Assembly: GCA_035578175.1 (NCBI GenBank)
Contig: JAQMRL010000002.1
Coordinates: 130,450,171 to 130,514,170, forward strand
DNA from: Catonia carolina
Lineage: Eukaryota > Arthropoda > Insecta > Hemiptera > Achilidae
Length of the DNA: 64,000 nt
Reading direction: 5' to 3'
The notes beneath the pieces are model-generated. The model made no database searches. It was not told where the DNA came from and saw nothing but the letters and a program-made list of their open reading frames with translations. Shown here in pieces: positions 29,721-42,305 of this stretch. Every line of letters starts with the position of its first letter. The first letter of the stretch is position 1. Made by a program: the position numbers and the translations under genes.

Positions 29721-30070
29721 TTACCACCATCTAATAAAACTTTAACCTTGTTACAGGTCTTGTTTATTGCCTCTGTTCTATGAATACCTGACAAGTGTGG
29801 TACTAAAATAACACATATGTTAAATTCATCATATCTTTTAACAGGCTTCTTGACACTTAATATAGAGTTTAGATACACATGGCTTCCTGTCGTAAGGATT
29901 GAGAGCCTTAGCTGAGGTGACAAGGCACATCCCAGATTGCAGATAGGGGAAAGGTCATTAAATGGTTTACTGCAATAGGTAACCTGATTAATCAGCCAGT
30001 GGTAGCCGAGGAAAATAAAGAACTCACATACATAGGAACTATTTTCTAATCAGATGGAAAATTTGAAAAA

Positions 30071-31172
30071 TCTGGTGTGAAACATTCACACGACTTTCTC
30101 TAACCAATGTAAATAATGAACTATTGTTCATTATGATTAACCTATCTTCAATCATGAGTAAATAATGTAAAATTGAAAAACATTTAAGTTAATTTTAATC
30201 ATGAGTGAACGACGCAAAATGAAGATCAACCTTTGTAGAACTTAAAAATACGGAAAATCTGCCTCTAAAAACAACTGAAATAAGTATTTGTCCGACTAAA
30301 TCAATTTAGTCAACATCGGGTATTGATTTTTTTACGAATAACACATTTCATAGTACCAGGAAAGAAATTTGAAAATAGTTCAAGAGAATTCCAGTAGGCA
30401 GCATGGTAGCTGCTGCATAAGAAGAGAAACATAGTAGAGTGCAGAATAACCAAAGTTAAAGGAGATTTTTGATACCAGGATAGTATGAAAGCAAAGTGGT
30501 TTCCACACACTGGTGAGAGCCTATATTCTCATAGTAGTTGTTTGCTTTTTTCTTCCTCTTACTACTTCATACTATCCTGGTATTAAAAACCTCTTATATG
30601 AAGCACTCTAAAAGAATAATAAAAATACAGAAAGTCAGTAATTTAAGTCAAGAGCCTTTAAACCAGGCTCTGTAGAGAAAAATACATTAAATAAAAATTT
30701 AATTATGTATAAATTTTTGTCGTAAAATGCATACTAAGGCCGCGATATTAAATACAGATTTTGATGAAAAAAAAACAGAAATCACTAATTGCCACTAAAT
30801 TAAGCGTTGTAGGTTTTAAAATGTTCTACAACTTTGTTTATATATACTTTTGCTCCCTAAATTCTAGAGCATAAAAAATGTAGTAAACGAGGATATTAAA
30901 AAAACTATAGTAGCTATTTTTAAGAAAATTGCAAGAGTGAAAAATTGTACAAATAAACTATTACTTCTAATTGACCGACTTTAATGAAAATGTTCGTTGT
31001 TTGGTCTTCTAGTACAGCTAACTTAAGTTCCAAGTTTCAACTTTGTATGTTATTCCATTTTTGAGACATTTTGTCCACACATACACATATCTGGTGGAAA
31101 CTCGATTTGGAAAATCAACATAAAAACAATACTTTCCTTTCCTATATATTCATATTGGGCAAGAGAAAGTAA
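30071..31172 (+). repeat. Family R-L, copy with internal insertion
   Basis: Starts TCTGGTGTGAAACATTCACA, ends GGGCAAGAGAAAGTAAAA. The segment 30250-30715 is unlike other copies. It holds an inverted pair ATACCAGGATAGTATGAA / TTCATACTATCCTGGTAT (about 30472 and 30567). Confidence 0.75.
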
Positions 31173-31551
31173 AAAGAATAAAGTAAAACAATGCAGAAAG
31201 CAAGTGGTTTTTTCCAAAGTGTGAGAGGCTAGTCTGAGATAAGTTCTTATGCATTGTAAGCAAATTAATGCATACTTAGCGCCAATTTTGACTTGTGCAG
31301 ATGAGACATGAAAGAAGATTAAGAACATTAATAAAGCTATAGATACTTACCTGGAGTTTGGTTATACTGCCTATATCACACAATACTCTGTCACAGTGTA
31401 GTAGCATAATCGTGATTGAATTAATTTTTATTGAGTTTTACAAAATATAATTGGAAATATCTACATCAATTATTACGCATAAAAATGAAAAATCCACACA
31501 TAATAAATATTATTTGCCTTGTTACCAATGATTAGAAGCAGAACTATTTAA

Positions 31552-31600
31552 AGGTTTTTTAAAATTTAAAGTCAAATCAACAGCTTGGTCATTAGCAACT
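31552..31600 (-). mobile_element. SINE S3 tail fragment
   Basis: CAACAGCTTGGTCATTAGC matches the S3 tail. It is cut at 31601, where a TTAA-flanked element begins. Confidence 0.6.
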
Positions 31601-31604
31601 ATTA

Positions 31605-32337
31605 ACATGTTGACTGCGGCTGACACGGAATCGCGTCGGCCTAAACACTCCCAGGTGACTGGCGGACGCAATTCCGCATCCGCGAGGCATGCACATTCAC
31701 ACAAAGCGGCAGGGTCATTTACTACTTATAATAGTATACTAGTAGGCTTATTCAATTCTTTTCTTAGGTGACATCATTTTTGGAATTGCATTTTTCCCTG
31801 TTCATGGTAAGACTTACTGCCATGGGAACAGAAAGGGTAATAAAATATTGTTGAAAGAAAGAAAAAACGTAAAACCATCACAGGTACCGATATCTGTCTG
31901 CCGTCTGTACCATAATATTACTTACTTTCAACTTTTCAAAAACCTTTGGCCACACCGCAGTTATTCAGCTAAGAGTGCCATATAGAACTATTATTATCCT
32001 TTTATTCCTATAAGTTTTTAATTTTTTCTCATAGGTTTACGTAATAAAAGCAAAGTACATTCAGACTATTAAATTTGTTTTGTATTTACACTTTTATGTG
32101 TGTATTTTTAAAATGAAAACAAATACATTTATCTATAGTAAAATACATAAACATATACGTATAAAAATAAAAGTATTGAATGAAAATACACACGAGAAAT
32201 TGTAATTGTAGAGAGAATATGAGGATATGAAGCGTCGCGGACTTGTGCATTTCTGTGTGCGGGGAACATATAAATGCAGCAGGCGACGGTTCAGTCACAG
32301 CGAATAACATCACTTAACACGGGCCGCAGTGAACGTG
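31605..32337. mobile_element. piggyBac-like TTAA element, non-autonomous
   Basis: TTAA at 31601-31604 and 32338-32341 bounds a 733-bp block. The ends are inverted: CATGTTGACTGCGG and (reverse) CACGTTCACTGCGG. TTAA duplication is the mark of piggyBac. No transposase frame seen. Confidence 0.72.
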
Positions 32338-32933
32338 TTAAAGGTTTTTATTTACCTCTACCTTTGACAATCCCCCCACAACCACAGCGATATTAAAAAA
32401 AAAAAAAAGGCTATGTTCATCCCAATCATATCCAGAACCTAAATACTGAATTTAGTTCAGTTTTGTGCTTGTTTGATGCCATAAGAGGGAAAAATTCAGC
32501 TGAAACTATTTTTAGTGTTTAAGTTTTAGTACATCTGAAGTAGAAAAATTTTACAGCAAAAAAATCACAAATTTATTTATACAGATTTAATATTTCTACT
32601 TCCTCAGTTTCCTACGTACATACTTATTTGAAAAACTTTTACCCATTAATACTCAATTGCCATTAGTGTCAACTGAGAAATTTATTTATTTTTAAAACAA
32701 AAATATTTAGAAAGGAACTCTTGTGAATCCTATAAAACGTTTTATCATTATGATTTTTTTTTAGTTTTTGTCAAATACAGTTTTCATTTATTAATCCAAT
32801 GGACGCAGAAAAATGTCCTCTCGATTGACACAACAGGGTGTTAATATTTAAAAAAAACTGGTGACTACAAGGTACACAAATAATAAATGAATAAAGCAAC
32901 AAGTTTTTTAAAAATTATTTATTACAAACAGAA

Positions 32934-33144
32934 TTACTGAATCTGATGAGTTACAGGATTTATAGATTCAATTTTATGATCGGCCACATTAGGACGAGCT
33001 TCATAAGAACAAATTGTAACACCATGTCTGTGCGCCGTACTATATTCTCCTCTAAGTCCAATGTAATAAATACGAGTTTTTTCAGATCCAAAATTAGATG
33101 GAAAATGTATCGATAGATAATTAACAGATGAAAACTTTACAACC
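32934..33144 (-). CDS. PITHD1: PITHD1 exon 5 (stop)
   Basis: This 211-nt exon has a TTTTTGCAG acceptor. It encodes VVKFSSVNYLSIHFPSNFG, YYIGLRGEY and CSYEARPNVADHK, then stops at 32936-32934. A minus-strand AATAAA (plus-strand TTTATT near 32918) lies just downstream. Confidence 0.95.
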
Positions 33145-36100
33145 CTGCAAAAAGAGAAGAATACATTCTACAAAAAATGTTGAATCTTAAGCCTTTGTAA
33201 AATTCTTATAGTTATTGTTTTATTAACATAAATTAACCTTTAGTACTATGTTAACTTTGTACACCTAGTTTGTTATAGCAAGTACCCACGCGTAAGTTGT
33301 TATAATATTTTTAAGTAGTTTACTACACTACTTTTTACTCACTAACATTTTGTGTACATTACAAATCCAAAAACTGTTTGTTGCTATCTCTTGTAGCTTC
33401 TGACATCTGATAGATGACGATTTTTAAAATTGCTGCCAATGATAGAATCAATTCCCACCGGTCAGTCGCAAATTTAAAGCTGGTGTTATTGTTTGTATGA
33501 CAAACATGTACAGATATCCTATCATAACAATTTTTAATTTTTCACTGACCGGTTACAGCTACTATATCACTCCTTTTTTTGTATAATCCTACTTCCTACT
33601 GACATTTTTTTGAACATGTCATTTTTCACTGACCTGTTAAAGCTGCTGCATGACTACTTTTTTTACCTTTTTTATATAATCCTACTTTCTACTGAAATGG
33701 TTTTACACAAATTACTGAAGATATAACATCTGAAAATTTAAATTAATCTTAAAAAGTTTAGTTTCAATTTTATGTACTATGATGGTGGATCCATTGAAAC
33801 ACGTCAGTAGGAAGTAGAATTACATAAAAAAAGTAAAAACCAATTTGATTTACCATCTGCAACAGGTCAGTGAAAAATTAAATATTATTACAGTGGGCAG
33901 TGACGTAGCCAGGATTTAGTAAAGGGGGGTCTGGCATGAACTGGCATAGGGGGTCTGGGGGCTTGCCCCCAGCCAATGGGGGTCCGAGGGGCCTCCCCTG
34001 GAAATTTTTTGAAAATTTGACCCTGAAAACACGGTTTTTATCATATCTTTAACTTAAAAATACATAGGCTAAATATTTTTTTAAATTTAGGTACTAGTTT
34101 CCATTGAATTTTTAAGAAATACATAAGTACAAAAATATAATAAAAACTATTTTGTAATGAAGTCGTCGAATGGTCAATAATTGAAATAATACTGAAACAT
34201 AATTAGGTAACAAATTTATTCACAGAACATAAAACACAATTTGCAATTTTTGTTATGAATTAAAAAAATTGGTATTTTAAGTGAGGTGATAACATTGGTG
34301 TAATTTTGAGTTCTTTACAAAACTGTTTTGAACATTTTAATTTATATTACTACTCAATATACCGTATCATACCGTACCTCATTTTATTCTTCTGTGTGCA
34401 GAATTGATATTTGATTAACGTGACGCTTTTGCCATCATATTTAAGATCACCTCCCTCACGCTATTAAAGTAATTACAAAAGTATACATTTTGTATCAACA
34501 TTATATATTCAATATTGTTTAAAGTTTATGTTACTAATTACAAACAAAATTACACTTTGTACTAAAAAAAAACCAGAAGAGGGGTCCGGACCCTCAAATC
34601 CCCCCTGGCTACGTCCCTGCAGTGGGATTGAGTACAGACAGCATTATAAAAATTTATTCATCAATTTTAACACCATTTCACTTTAGTATGTCACTTGGAT
34701 GACACGAGACATAGGAACATTTTACTGATTTCCAACCAACTCCAGAATCAACTTGGATTGAAAACCGAGAATAAATGTTAGACCAAAAGCTAGCGCCCAG
34801 TTATAGATCTCAAGCTTTGATTTATATTACCTGCTACAAACTTATATTACTTGATTACTTACGCAGTTGCATATTCAAGAGTCCCAGAATCATCAGAATG
34901 TAACTCAAACTCTTGTTCTGGTGATAATGATACATCATCGAACGTCATGTGAGGACGATTTTTGAACCTAAACAAAAAACTAAATTTCTACTATAACTGT
35001 ATTCATGCACAATACTGATAATAATAATTTATTTCCATTCCATCATACAGTTATAGGATTACATAAAAATAAAATTAAGCAAATTTATGAAAGAAAAACT
35101 AAAAAAAAATCATAATACAATTTTCAACTGAAAAATAATAAAATAAATAAAATACCGTCTACTATAAGAATACACAAAATGTTCATTATAACATGATATT
35201 ACCTAAAAAGGACCTACAGCACTTCTAGTAAACTTTAGATTTATGAATAAAAATTTGTTTTACAGCTAATTAGTGTACCATAGATCTAACATACAGTTTA
35301 TTCCAAACACCAGTGGGTTATCTGAAAAAGCAAATGTTTCTAGTAAAAACTCTTGACTAATTTACAAACATACAGACAACTGAAGAACTGGTAAATATAA
35401 AAGTACAATACAATGGAAATTATGACTAAACTTAAGCTGTAGAAAAAAATATTTTCATGGGGAACCAAAAAAATTAGGTACAGTACATGGTGAACTCTAT
35501 TTTGGAATTTTCGATATTGATTTATAAATTGGTTTTTTTATTTTGGGAATGATCTGTGATACAAATGGAACTATTGAAGCACAAATAAACGAAAGAGGAT
35601 GCTGCAGAGAAAGAATTAGATCTTTCATAGTTTCAGTAACATTGTGTAGGCAAAAAAAAAAATCGGTTTGAACACAAAAATTGATTATTATAGTAAATGT
35701 AATTTTAACATTGTTTTACAGAATGGAGACACGATCTGTGAATGATAAATTTGCGGGTGGAACAAACGCCATGAAAGTTCCTGAGATTAGTAATTAGGAA
35801 AACAAGAAAGAAAAGTCTACGAAATGTGAATATTATAGACGAGTTAGGATTGATTTCATTGGTGGATGTGATTGAGGGGCAGGCGTTGAGGGTGGTTTAG
35901 ACGCATAATGAGGAGAGATACCAAAGAATCGATTAAGACAAATACGACGGCAGTCCAGAAAGTCTGTCACGTTTTGATATAAAAAAAAACTAAGTACAAG
36001 AAAAAAATTGTATTATATACATTTGAAAGTGCAACTAAAATGCTATTTTTCTACATAATCACCAAACAAATTAAGACACTTATCATAGCGGTGAACTAAT

Positions 36101-39100
36101 TTTGAAATGCCGGCGTCATAAAAGTTACCGCCTGTGATTTTAACCAGTTAGTCACACCCTTCTGCAGCTTCGCATCGTCGTCAATTTTTCTGTAACAATT
36201 TTGTGCAATAAACTTTTTGAAATTTGTGGGAGAAAGAGCAATAGCTCTCTAATGGTGAATCGACGGTCTTCTCTAATCTTCTCATTGACTTCATTCACAA
36301 TGTCATCAGTCACGAGGCTTGGCCATCCACTTCGTTTCACTCATTTCCTCGTGAACATTAGTTCGGCCGTTTTTGAACTGAATGCACAAACGCCGTACTC
36401 CACTTTCAGTGTAAACATCGTTCCCATAAACTTCACAGATTTGGCGATAAATCTCAATTGGTTTATTGTTTTTAGCCAACAAAAACCGTATTACCGACCG
36501 TACTTCACAACTGGTGGGATTTTGAATTGCGGCACACATTTTAAATTGTTGTTGAAAAACAAATAAGAGCGACAGAGACCTCTTGCTAGCACGGCTGGAT
36601 AGCCACTGAACGGAGAAACGCCGTGGCACCAAAATGGCCGCGATAGCTCCGCCCCTAGTGGCTACAAAAAACCGTGACAGGCTTTCTGGACTGCCCTCGT
36701 ATTTCAGCTTACACTGGAGGGGAGTAAAAGGTACGGAAGATTCAGGATGATGGGAGGAATATGTTGAGAGGGTAGGATGGAAAAAATTGTGTGAAATATA
36801 ATAAAGATGGTCTGATATTATAAGAAAGAAAGGAAAGATATAAATAAATAAGGAAAACACAAAGATTTATAAAATTTTCAAGTAAATTCACATTCTGTAA
36901 CTACCAGTTATACTTACAGTCTCATTTTTGCAGGATGTGTTCCATTATCTCCACCAATAACTAATATACCTTTAAGTTTTACATTGCCAGTAAATCTGAA
37001 ACATTCAAAATATATACAAAACTCTCAAGTTAAACAGCACAAGTTAATACACAAACATAATTGTAGAACTAATCAATAGACTATTACGAATACACCTGTT
37101 AATCTTTCCGAATTGCTACCAATATTATATTCTGTGATTAGACCAAGTGATACATTTATATCTTGTTATAAAATCTATTAAACTCTAACATTTCTTGCTG
37201 AAAATACCAACTATGGACAAAATAATATTGAAGTGGCAATCATTGAGCTGTGAAACACTTGATAGCATTTATTCCTATATAATATTTGATTTTTTCTCAC
37301 ACAAAGAGAATATATAACAAAATTAAAATCAAGAAACAAACACTTCAAAAAATCTGGTGTTAAAAATTCACATGACTTTCTTATTTTAATGTAAATAATG
37401 AAACTATAACCTGTGTTTAATCACTAATAACGAATATAGTCTAATAGGATAAACATAACCTAATTTTATCAAGAGTGAATGAAGCAAAATGAAAATCAAC
37501 CTCTGTAGGACTTAGAAATATGGAACATAACTTATTGATGCTAAACTAGGCTATGTTGAAAACAATGCTAGAAATAAAAGTTGTACGTTTTTAAATTTCT
37601 TAGTACTTTTATTACGTACACTTTTGCCCTGAAATACATTATTAAGGCTGTAATCTAAAATAAAACTTTTTTATCATGAAAGCACAGCCCCAAAGAATTT
37701 CAGCAGATATGGCGCTTACCCTATCTTGTAGAACATAACATATAGTAAACCAGGCTATTTAAAAAAAAACTTTAAGAACAATCTTTGAGAAAATCGCACG
37801 ACTAAACTACTACTTCAAGTTAACTGATCTTGATGAAAATGTTCATGTCAGATCCCCTTGTGGTACTTAATTTAAGTTCCACGCTTTAACTTCATAATAC
37901 ACTGTTCCATTCTTGAGATATTTTGTTCACACACAGATCAATCGCTAATGAAATGATTTTTGGGTTCAGAGGGGCGGTAAACATGTACTTCCAGTGAAAA
38001 GTCAATTTAAAAAAAATTGATATGAAAACAATAATTACTTTCCTTCTCTATTTATATTCGTATAGAGCAAAAGAAAGAAAAAATAGTTTACCACACTTCT
38101 AACTGTTTGTATCAAAACATGTCAAACGTTGCACAATAAGAAAAATGGGTCAGTTTATTTGAACTGATTGACTAATTAGATTACAACAAGAGTAAGAAAA
38201 AGGTTAGTGAAACTCCATCAATATTTCTAGTTTATTTTGCACAAATAGAATGACTAAGTAGATGATAGCCACAAAAAGCATATTACTTCTGCAGTGTATG
38301 TTAAAAACAACTGGCATATGAAACAAAAGTCCAAGAAATTTATTGTTTTTTGTTGATTATATTATAACACCACTGACTTTCATGAATCACTATTTTTCAG
38401 TTTAGTGTTGAAACTTTATGCCTATTATAAAAATTGATGAAACCTAAAAGGATACACAATAAAACTAAATTACAATATTTCAAAACTTACGGTATGTTAA
38501 AAAGCAATTCTTCATCCACATCACTATCCACATACTGAAATAAAAAAAAAACTAGGCATTAATCTGACATGTGGGGGCAATAAACACTAATATGTAAAGG
38601 ATGATTCCAAGATCTAACTGCACAGATAGAATGAATATTGGCTGAGGGTTTACACACTTTCCTTCATTCCCGATGCTAATTTAGCAATCATTTTTGATTT
38701 TAAAATCGTTAAGAGCTGCAGTCACGTTCCTTCATTAATTACAACACAATATTAGAAGTGATCCATTGTAATATATTAACTGACGAAATTAAAATTTTTG
38801 AATTATAACAGGAAAACTTATAAATAAAAGAACGGTAGTAGAAAATCGTAACTTTTTTTAAATGCAAAATTACTACGCAAAAGTTAGATCTATGCATGTT
38901 TAAAACCAAAAATATAACCTAACTAACGTAATATAAATAATACAACAGGTTTCAGTATTTCATGACTTTGCGTCCAAAAAATAAATGGTATAGAAAATAA
39001 ATAAATGGTAAATAAAATAAAATCCTAGCTTACCTTTTCCAGATTTAACCGTTCTTCCCATGGTTTGAAAACTAGTTTCCCGGCACCATCTTCACTTTCA

Positions 39101-39219
39101 TTCAAACATTCTAGGTTATCTATATCAATTTTGGAAAATAAACTGTACTGTATACCCATTTCTGGTGTCTCATCGTGGTCGTGATCCCCATCACACCCAT
39201 GATTATGTGAATGTGGCAT
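32934..39219 (-). CDS. PITHD1: PITH domain-containing protein 1 (PITHD1 orthologue)
   Basis: The complete gene has five minus-strand exons: 39219-39034, 38534-38491, 36995-36918, 34967-34863, 33144-32934. They join to 207 aa; human PITHD1 is about 211 aa. The N-terminus is His/Asp-rich (MPHSHNHGCDGDHDHDE), as in the family. Recognisable segments follow: NLECLNESEDGAGKLVFKPW, VDSDVDEELLFNIPFTGNVK, KMRLFKNRPHMTFDD, FGSEKTRIYYIGLRGE and HGVTICSYEARPNVADH. The PITH domain is a beta-sandwich shared with the thioredoxin-like protein TXNL1, where it binds the proteasome. PITHD1 itself has been described as a cytosolic/nuclear protein with proteasome links. All splice sites are GT-AG. Introns hold a hAT-like element, an internally deleted mariner and a copy of a long repeat family. 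The gene is tail-to-tail with the FAS1 gene and in tandem with SCPx. Confidence 0.96.
33522..33890. repeat. Fold-back repeat with doubled left arm
   Basis: AATTTTTCACTGACC occurs at about 33536 and, shortened, at 33621. Its inverse GGTCAGTGAAAAATT is at 33865. ATAATCCTACTT(C/T)CTACTGA appears twice and its inverse TCAGTAGGAAGTAGAATTA at 33805. It borders the hAT-like element. Confidence 0.65.
33898..34619. mobile_element. hAT-like non-autonomous element
   Basis: 722 bp with ends CAGTGACGTAGCCAGGATTT and CAGGGACGTAGCCAGGGGGG, flanked by a perfect 7-bp CAGTGGG (33891-33897, 34620-34626). The CAGGG-CGTAGCCAGG terminus is common in hAT elements, whose duplications are usually 8 bp. No transposase. 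Located in the last PITHD1 intron. Confidence 0.82.
34863..34967 (-). CDS. PITHD1: PITHD1 exon 4
   Basis: This 105-nt exon encodes FKNRPHMTFDDVSLSPEQEF and SGTLEYATA. It has a TTTAG acceptor and a GTAAGT donor. Family members have the matching 'NIPQMSFDD...Q.F.L..D..G.LEYA' stretch. Confidence 0.95.
35945..36699 (-). mobile_element. Internally deleted mariner in PITHD1 intron
   Basis: The 755-bp element is flanked by TA at 35943-35944 and 36700-36701. The inverted repeats read CGA(C/G)GGCAGTCCAGAAAG(T/C)CTGTCAC. On the minus strand it starts a mariner transposase at about 36540 (MCAAIQNPTSCEVRSVIRFL). It frameshifts near 36320-36340, continues DDIVNEVNEKIREDRRFTI, then jumps to the C-terminal KITGGNFYDAGISKLVHR-like end near 36060-36140. 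The catalytic centre is gone, so it can move only with an outside transposase. Confidence 0.88.
36152..36540 (-). pseudogene. Mariner transposase N-terminal remnant, frameshifted
   Basis: Residues of the two DNA-binding motifs are visible (IRFLLAKNNKPIEIYRQICE; FTIRELLLFLPQISKSLLHK). A frameshift separates them. No DDD residues remain because of the internal deletion. Confidence 0.85.
36918..36995 (-). CDS. PITHD1: PITHD1 exon 3
   Basis: This 78-nt exon encodes FTGNVKLKGILVIGGDN and GTHPAKMRL, the core of the PITH fold. It has a TTTCAG acceptor and a GTAAGT donor. Confidence 0.95.
37352..38078 (+). repeat. Family R-L copy, PITHD1 intron
   Basis: Starts ATCTGGTGTTAAAAATTCAC and runs through CTTGATGAAAATGTTCATG to AGAGCAAAAGAAAG. 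More diverged than the others. Confidence 0.75.
38491..38534 (-). CDS. PITHD1: PITHD1 exon 2
   Basis: This 44-nt exon reads YVDSDVDEELLFNIP. The acceptor is TTTCAG and the donor GTAAGT. It matches the conserved (V/Y)-D/E-SD-DEELLFNIPF stretch of the family and is too short to be found as an open frame. Confidence 0.95.
39034..39219 (-). CDS. PITHD1: PITHD1 exon 1 (start codon)
   Basis: ATG is at 39219-39217 and donor GTAAGC follows at 39033. The exon is 186 nt and ends in phase 0. It encodes the His-rich leader and the conserved FKPWEERLNLEK segment. Confidence 0.95.
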
Positions 39220-39969
39220 AATTACTACTTGTTACGTTAAATTAATTCCTTTCCAAAATGTAAACAAAGCATGACACAGCGTGAAGTAATATCATACAAT
39301 ACCATTCCTCAAGCCGTTTCGGTGAAACGATGACGTCACCATCCAGAGTTTCATCTATTTCATAAGGAAGTCCGTATTTTATTTTTAGTTAATTATTCCG
39401 GGTGATTTGATCATAATATCAAATCCCTAATATGTTCTGTCTGTAAAATGAAATTTTTGGCCGCCATACTAACTTCAACTTGTTTTCTCAAGTCAATTCC
39501 ACATGTTTCATGTGGAATTTCCAAAAAAATAATGTTAACTATTTCTCAGTATCTACAACAGCTGTAATAATTTTGGGAGAAAAATGTTCTAACATGCAGA
39601 GGCAATAAAAGTAATGAAATGCTTTTTGCATATTTCATATCATTCTATAATGGGCACCTGTTTTACAACTTGTTATAAAAACTTACCATGTTTTTCATTG
39701 TCTTTCTGTTTTTATGAAACCAATTAAACAAATTACGATATTTTTCTCATGCACTTTTATTTATAATCTTGGAACTTTTAGATTACAGTTACACTGTTCA
39801 CAAAGGAAAGCAAAATGTCATGAAATACTCAGCAGGAGGAAGTAATGTGCTGAAGCTCTTACACTCATTATTTTAAGTCACTCGTGTAAGGTTGCCACTA
39901 ACTGCAACAACCACAAGTAAATAAATTCGTTTTTTGTGTTGATGGTTGCAGGTGTAAAAGACACTATAA

Positions 39970-40468
39970 TGCTTTTCACAGTTGATGAGCTCTAAGTCAG
40001 AGTCTTGAAAGAAGTGAGCTTGGACTCGGCATGACTACGTTGTAGCTAGGCTACCTAGTCATTTGTTGAATTTGATGGAAGGAACTTTTTTAGGATTTTT
40101 CTTTATTTGGAGTTACAGATGAATAATTAGGCGGAAGATGGGCTCAGAATCAGGATAACAGCGAGAACATTGTGTCCCATTGTGTTACGCGTATAAGAGC
40201 CACAGTAATTCACTCGTGTCTTGAATCTCATACTGAACACATCGATTATAAAGTGCATTAACATGCAATACTATATAGTATAATCAGCTGATTGTAAGTT
40301 CATAGGTCATAATTGTTATTGAAACACCAAAAAAAAAAAAGACTGACGAAATATATAACAGAGCTACAGGAGCAAGTGTTTGCAACGTTGCTGGCAAGTC
40401 ATTGGCTACCTACAAAGTGGGTAGGAGGCGTACCTTCGAGCTCATCAGCCCTGAAAAATCGTAGTCAA
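39970..40468 (+). repeat. Repeat R-A, copy 2
   Basis: Shares GCTTTTCACAGTTGATGAGC, GAACACATCGATTATAAAG and TTGCTGGCAAGTCATTGGCT with copies 1 and 3. The stretch 39998-40145 is different, so it has an internal replacement. Repeat R-B follows directly at 40469. Confidence 0.78.
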
Positions 40469-40700
40469 GAGTTATCTAGTCTGAGAGCGATGAATTTCAT
40501 TACAGATCGAGACCCTGTAGTGCATGAAGTGAAGGTATCATTTGCAGTGTGAAAAGTAGATGCTTTTCAGAGGGTCAGGCATGCTGATAAGCATACTTTT
40601 CCACACAGTGAGGAAGGCCATAGTAAACCACCTCCCTCCTCTGAGTGAAACCTCTAGAGGTTCAAACCAGCCTTTAGGCTGATAACCTAAACAACATGAA
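40469..40700 (+). repeat. Repeat R-B, partial copy with stop
   Basis: Begins AGAGTTATCTAGTCTGAG after R-A. The peptide frame has a TGA where others read TGG near 40550. Confidence 0.78.
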
Positions 40701-41556
40701 AGGTAGGTACTGATAAATAACAAACACTTTGAAAAACATTTAATATATTTATTTAATTACATAACAATGACCCTTAAAGAAATTTTTCATTAGATGCAAG
40801 TCCAGCACCACTCGAGGGTATTAAATTATAATACTTAAAATACTGTAGATAAAAAATGTATAAAAATATGAATTGTTTAGAATGAATGTACAATAATGTA
40901 GGTATATTAATTGTACTAAAATTGTTTAAAATAATTTCTTCATTGCTATATTTCTACATTAAAGGAATGTACAACAATACTGAAATAAATATAAAAAGTT
41001 ATATGAGTAATTTTTTAAATATTTTGACAGTTATTTCATGCACCAATAAAAATATAAGATAATTTATTGTGTTTATTGTTAAGTTCATAAATTTTTAATA
41101 AACACAAACATGGAAAATATAAAATGATTTATAATTTCTATACAATATAAATTTACTATAAAAAGTAAAAATTCTATTACTAAATTTAGACATATAAAAT
41201 GACTGGTTCCATTATTTTAAACTAACGAAACAAACACCCAAAAGTTCCTAAAAAATATATTTGTAAAACTACTCAGTCACAAACCTTTACCCTAATGAAA
41301 ATATGAATAAATTTTTTTAACAAAAAAAAAAGATTATGTTAAACACTAATCTAAATATTGCACATGAATAATAATCTTTAAGATATAATATCATGAAGAA
41401 AGGTGTTTACAATAAAAAAATTTAAATTAAAAAAAAACTCAATTTATGTAAACATTTATAGTGTTCTTTCAAACATAGTGAAAAATCTCCTTTAATGTGT
41501 AATGTGTAAACACATTCACAGAAAACACACGCTATTCACAATGACTCCTTTTAATA
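40701..41556. other. Intergenic AT-rich stretch between SCPx and PITHD1
   Basis: Nothing coding is seen. It may include 3' untranslated sequence of SCPx only if that region runs past the pogo-like element. Confidence 0.4.
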
Positions 41557-42305
41557 CAGTAAACTCTTGCTAATTTTGATCCCAATGATCTGGAGAAGTC
41601 TGAGTCAGTTATAAGAAAATTTCAGAAATACATTTACAGAAAAAATAGTGATTAGTGAGGATCTTATTAAAAAAATGTTGTTAGAATTTAATTTTAATTT
41701 GCATCGTCCTCTGAAGTATAACTAAAGCTATCAATAAAATATTAGAGAAAGTTAATGACATATTTTGAAAAGCAAGAAGACATTTTTCAATAACTTTTGA
41801 TAGTAATTTGCGAGATCACACAGCTCAAAAGAACTTTTTGTGATTTTTTTTTAATGATGTGTTCGAACACACATAATTCTTTTGTTATCCCTTTTAAGGG
41901 GCAGTAAATCGAATGGATAAAACAATGTTATAGGGGACAACATAAGATCACCAGTTACAGTGTGCTCACACAAAAAGATGAAAACAATCAAAAACAGATT
42001 GAGGTTAACAGTAAATGTACAGCTGATACTGTTACAGAACTTCTAGTGGTATATTTAGAAACTATTAAGGTTACATTACGTAGTTTCTTCATCTGAAAGA
42101 GTAATACCATAATGAATTTTTTGTGATGTAAACAAAATATCTTGTGCTGTTTTTAATTTTTTTTCTCACTGTGACATCACTTAATAAATACGTAGATTAA
42201 TATTACAAAATAGTGCTGTAACGACTTATAAAATTTCTCCATATAATCTGGACTTCTGGTGATCCAGACCATTCCTGTCAAGTCCAGATTTGTAAGAGTT
42301 TACTG
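41557..42305. mobile_element. Pogo-like non-autonomous element
   Basis: 749 bp flanked by TA (41555-41556, 42306-42307), with ends CAGTAAACTCTTGCTAATTT and CAGTAAACTCTTACAAATCT. No coding frame. It lies just downstream of the SCPx stop. Confidence 0.82.
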
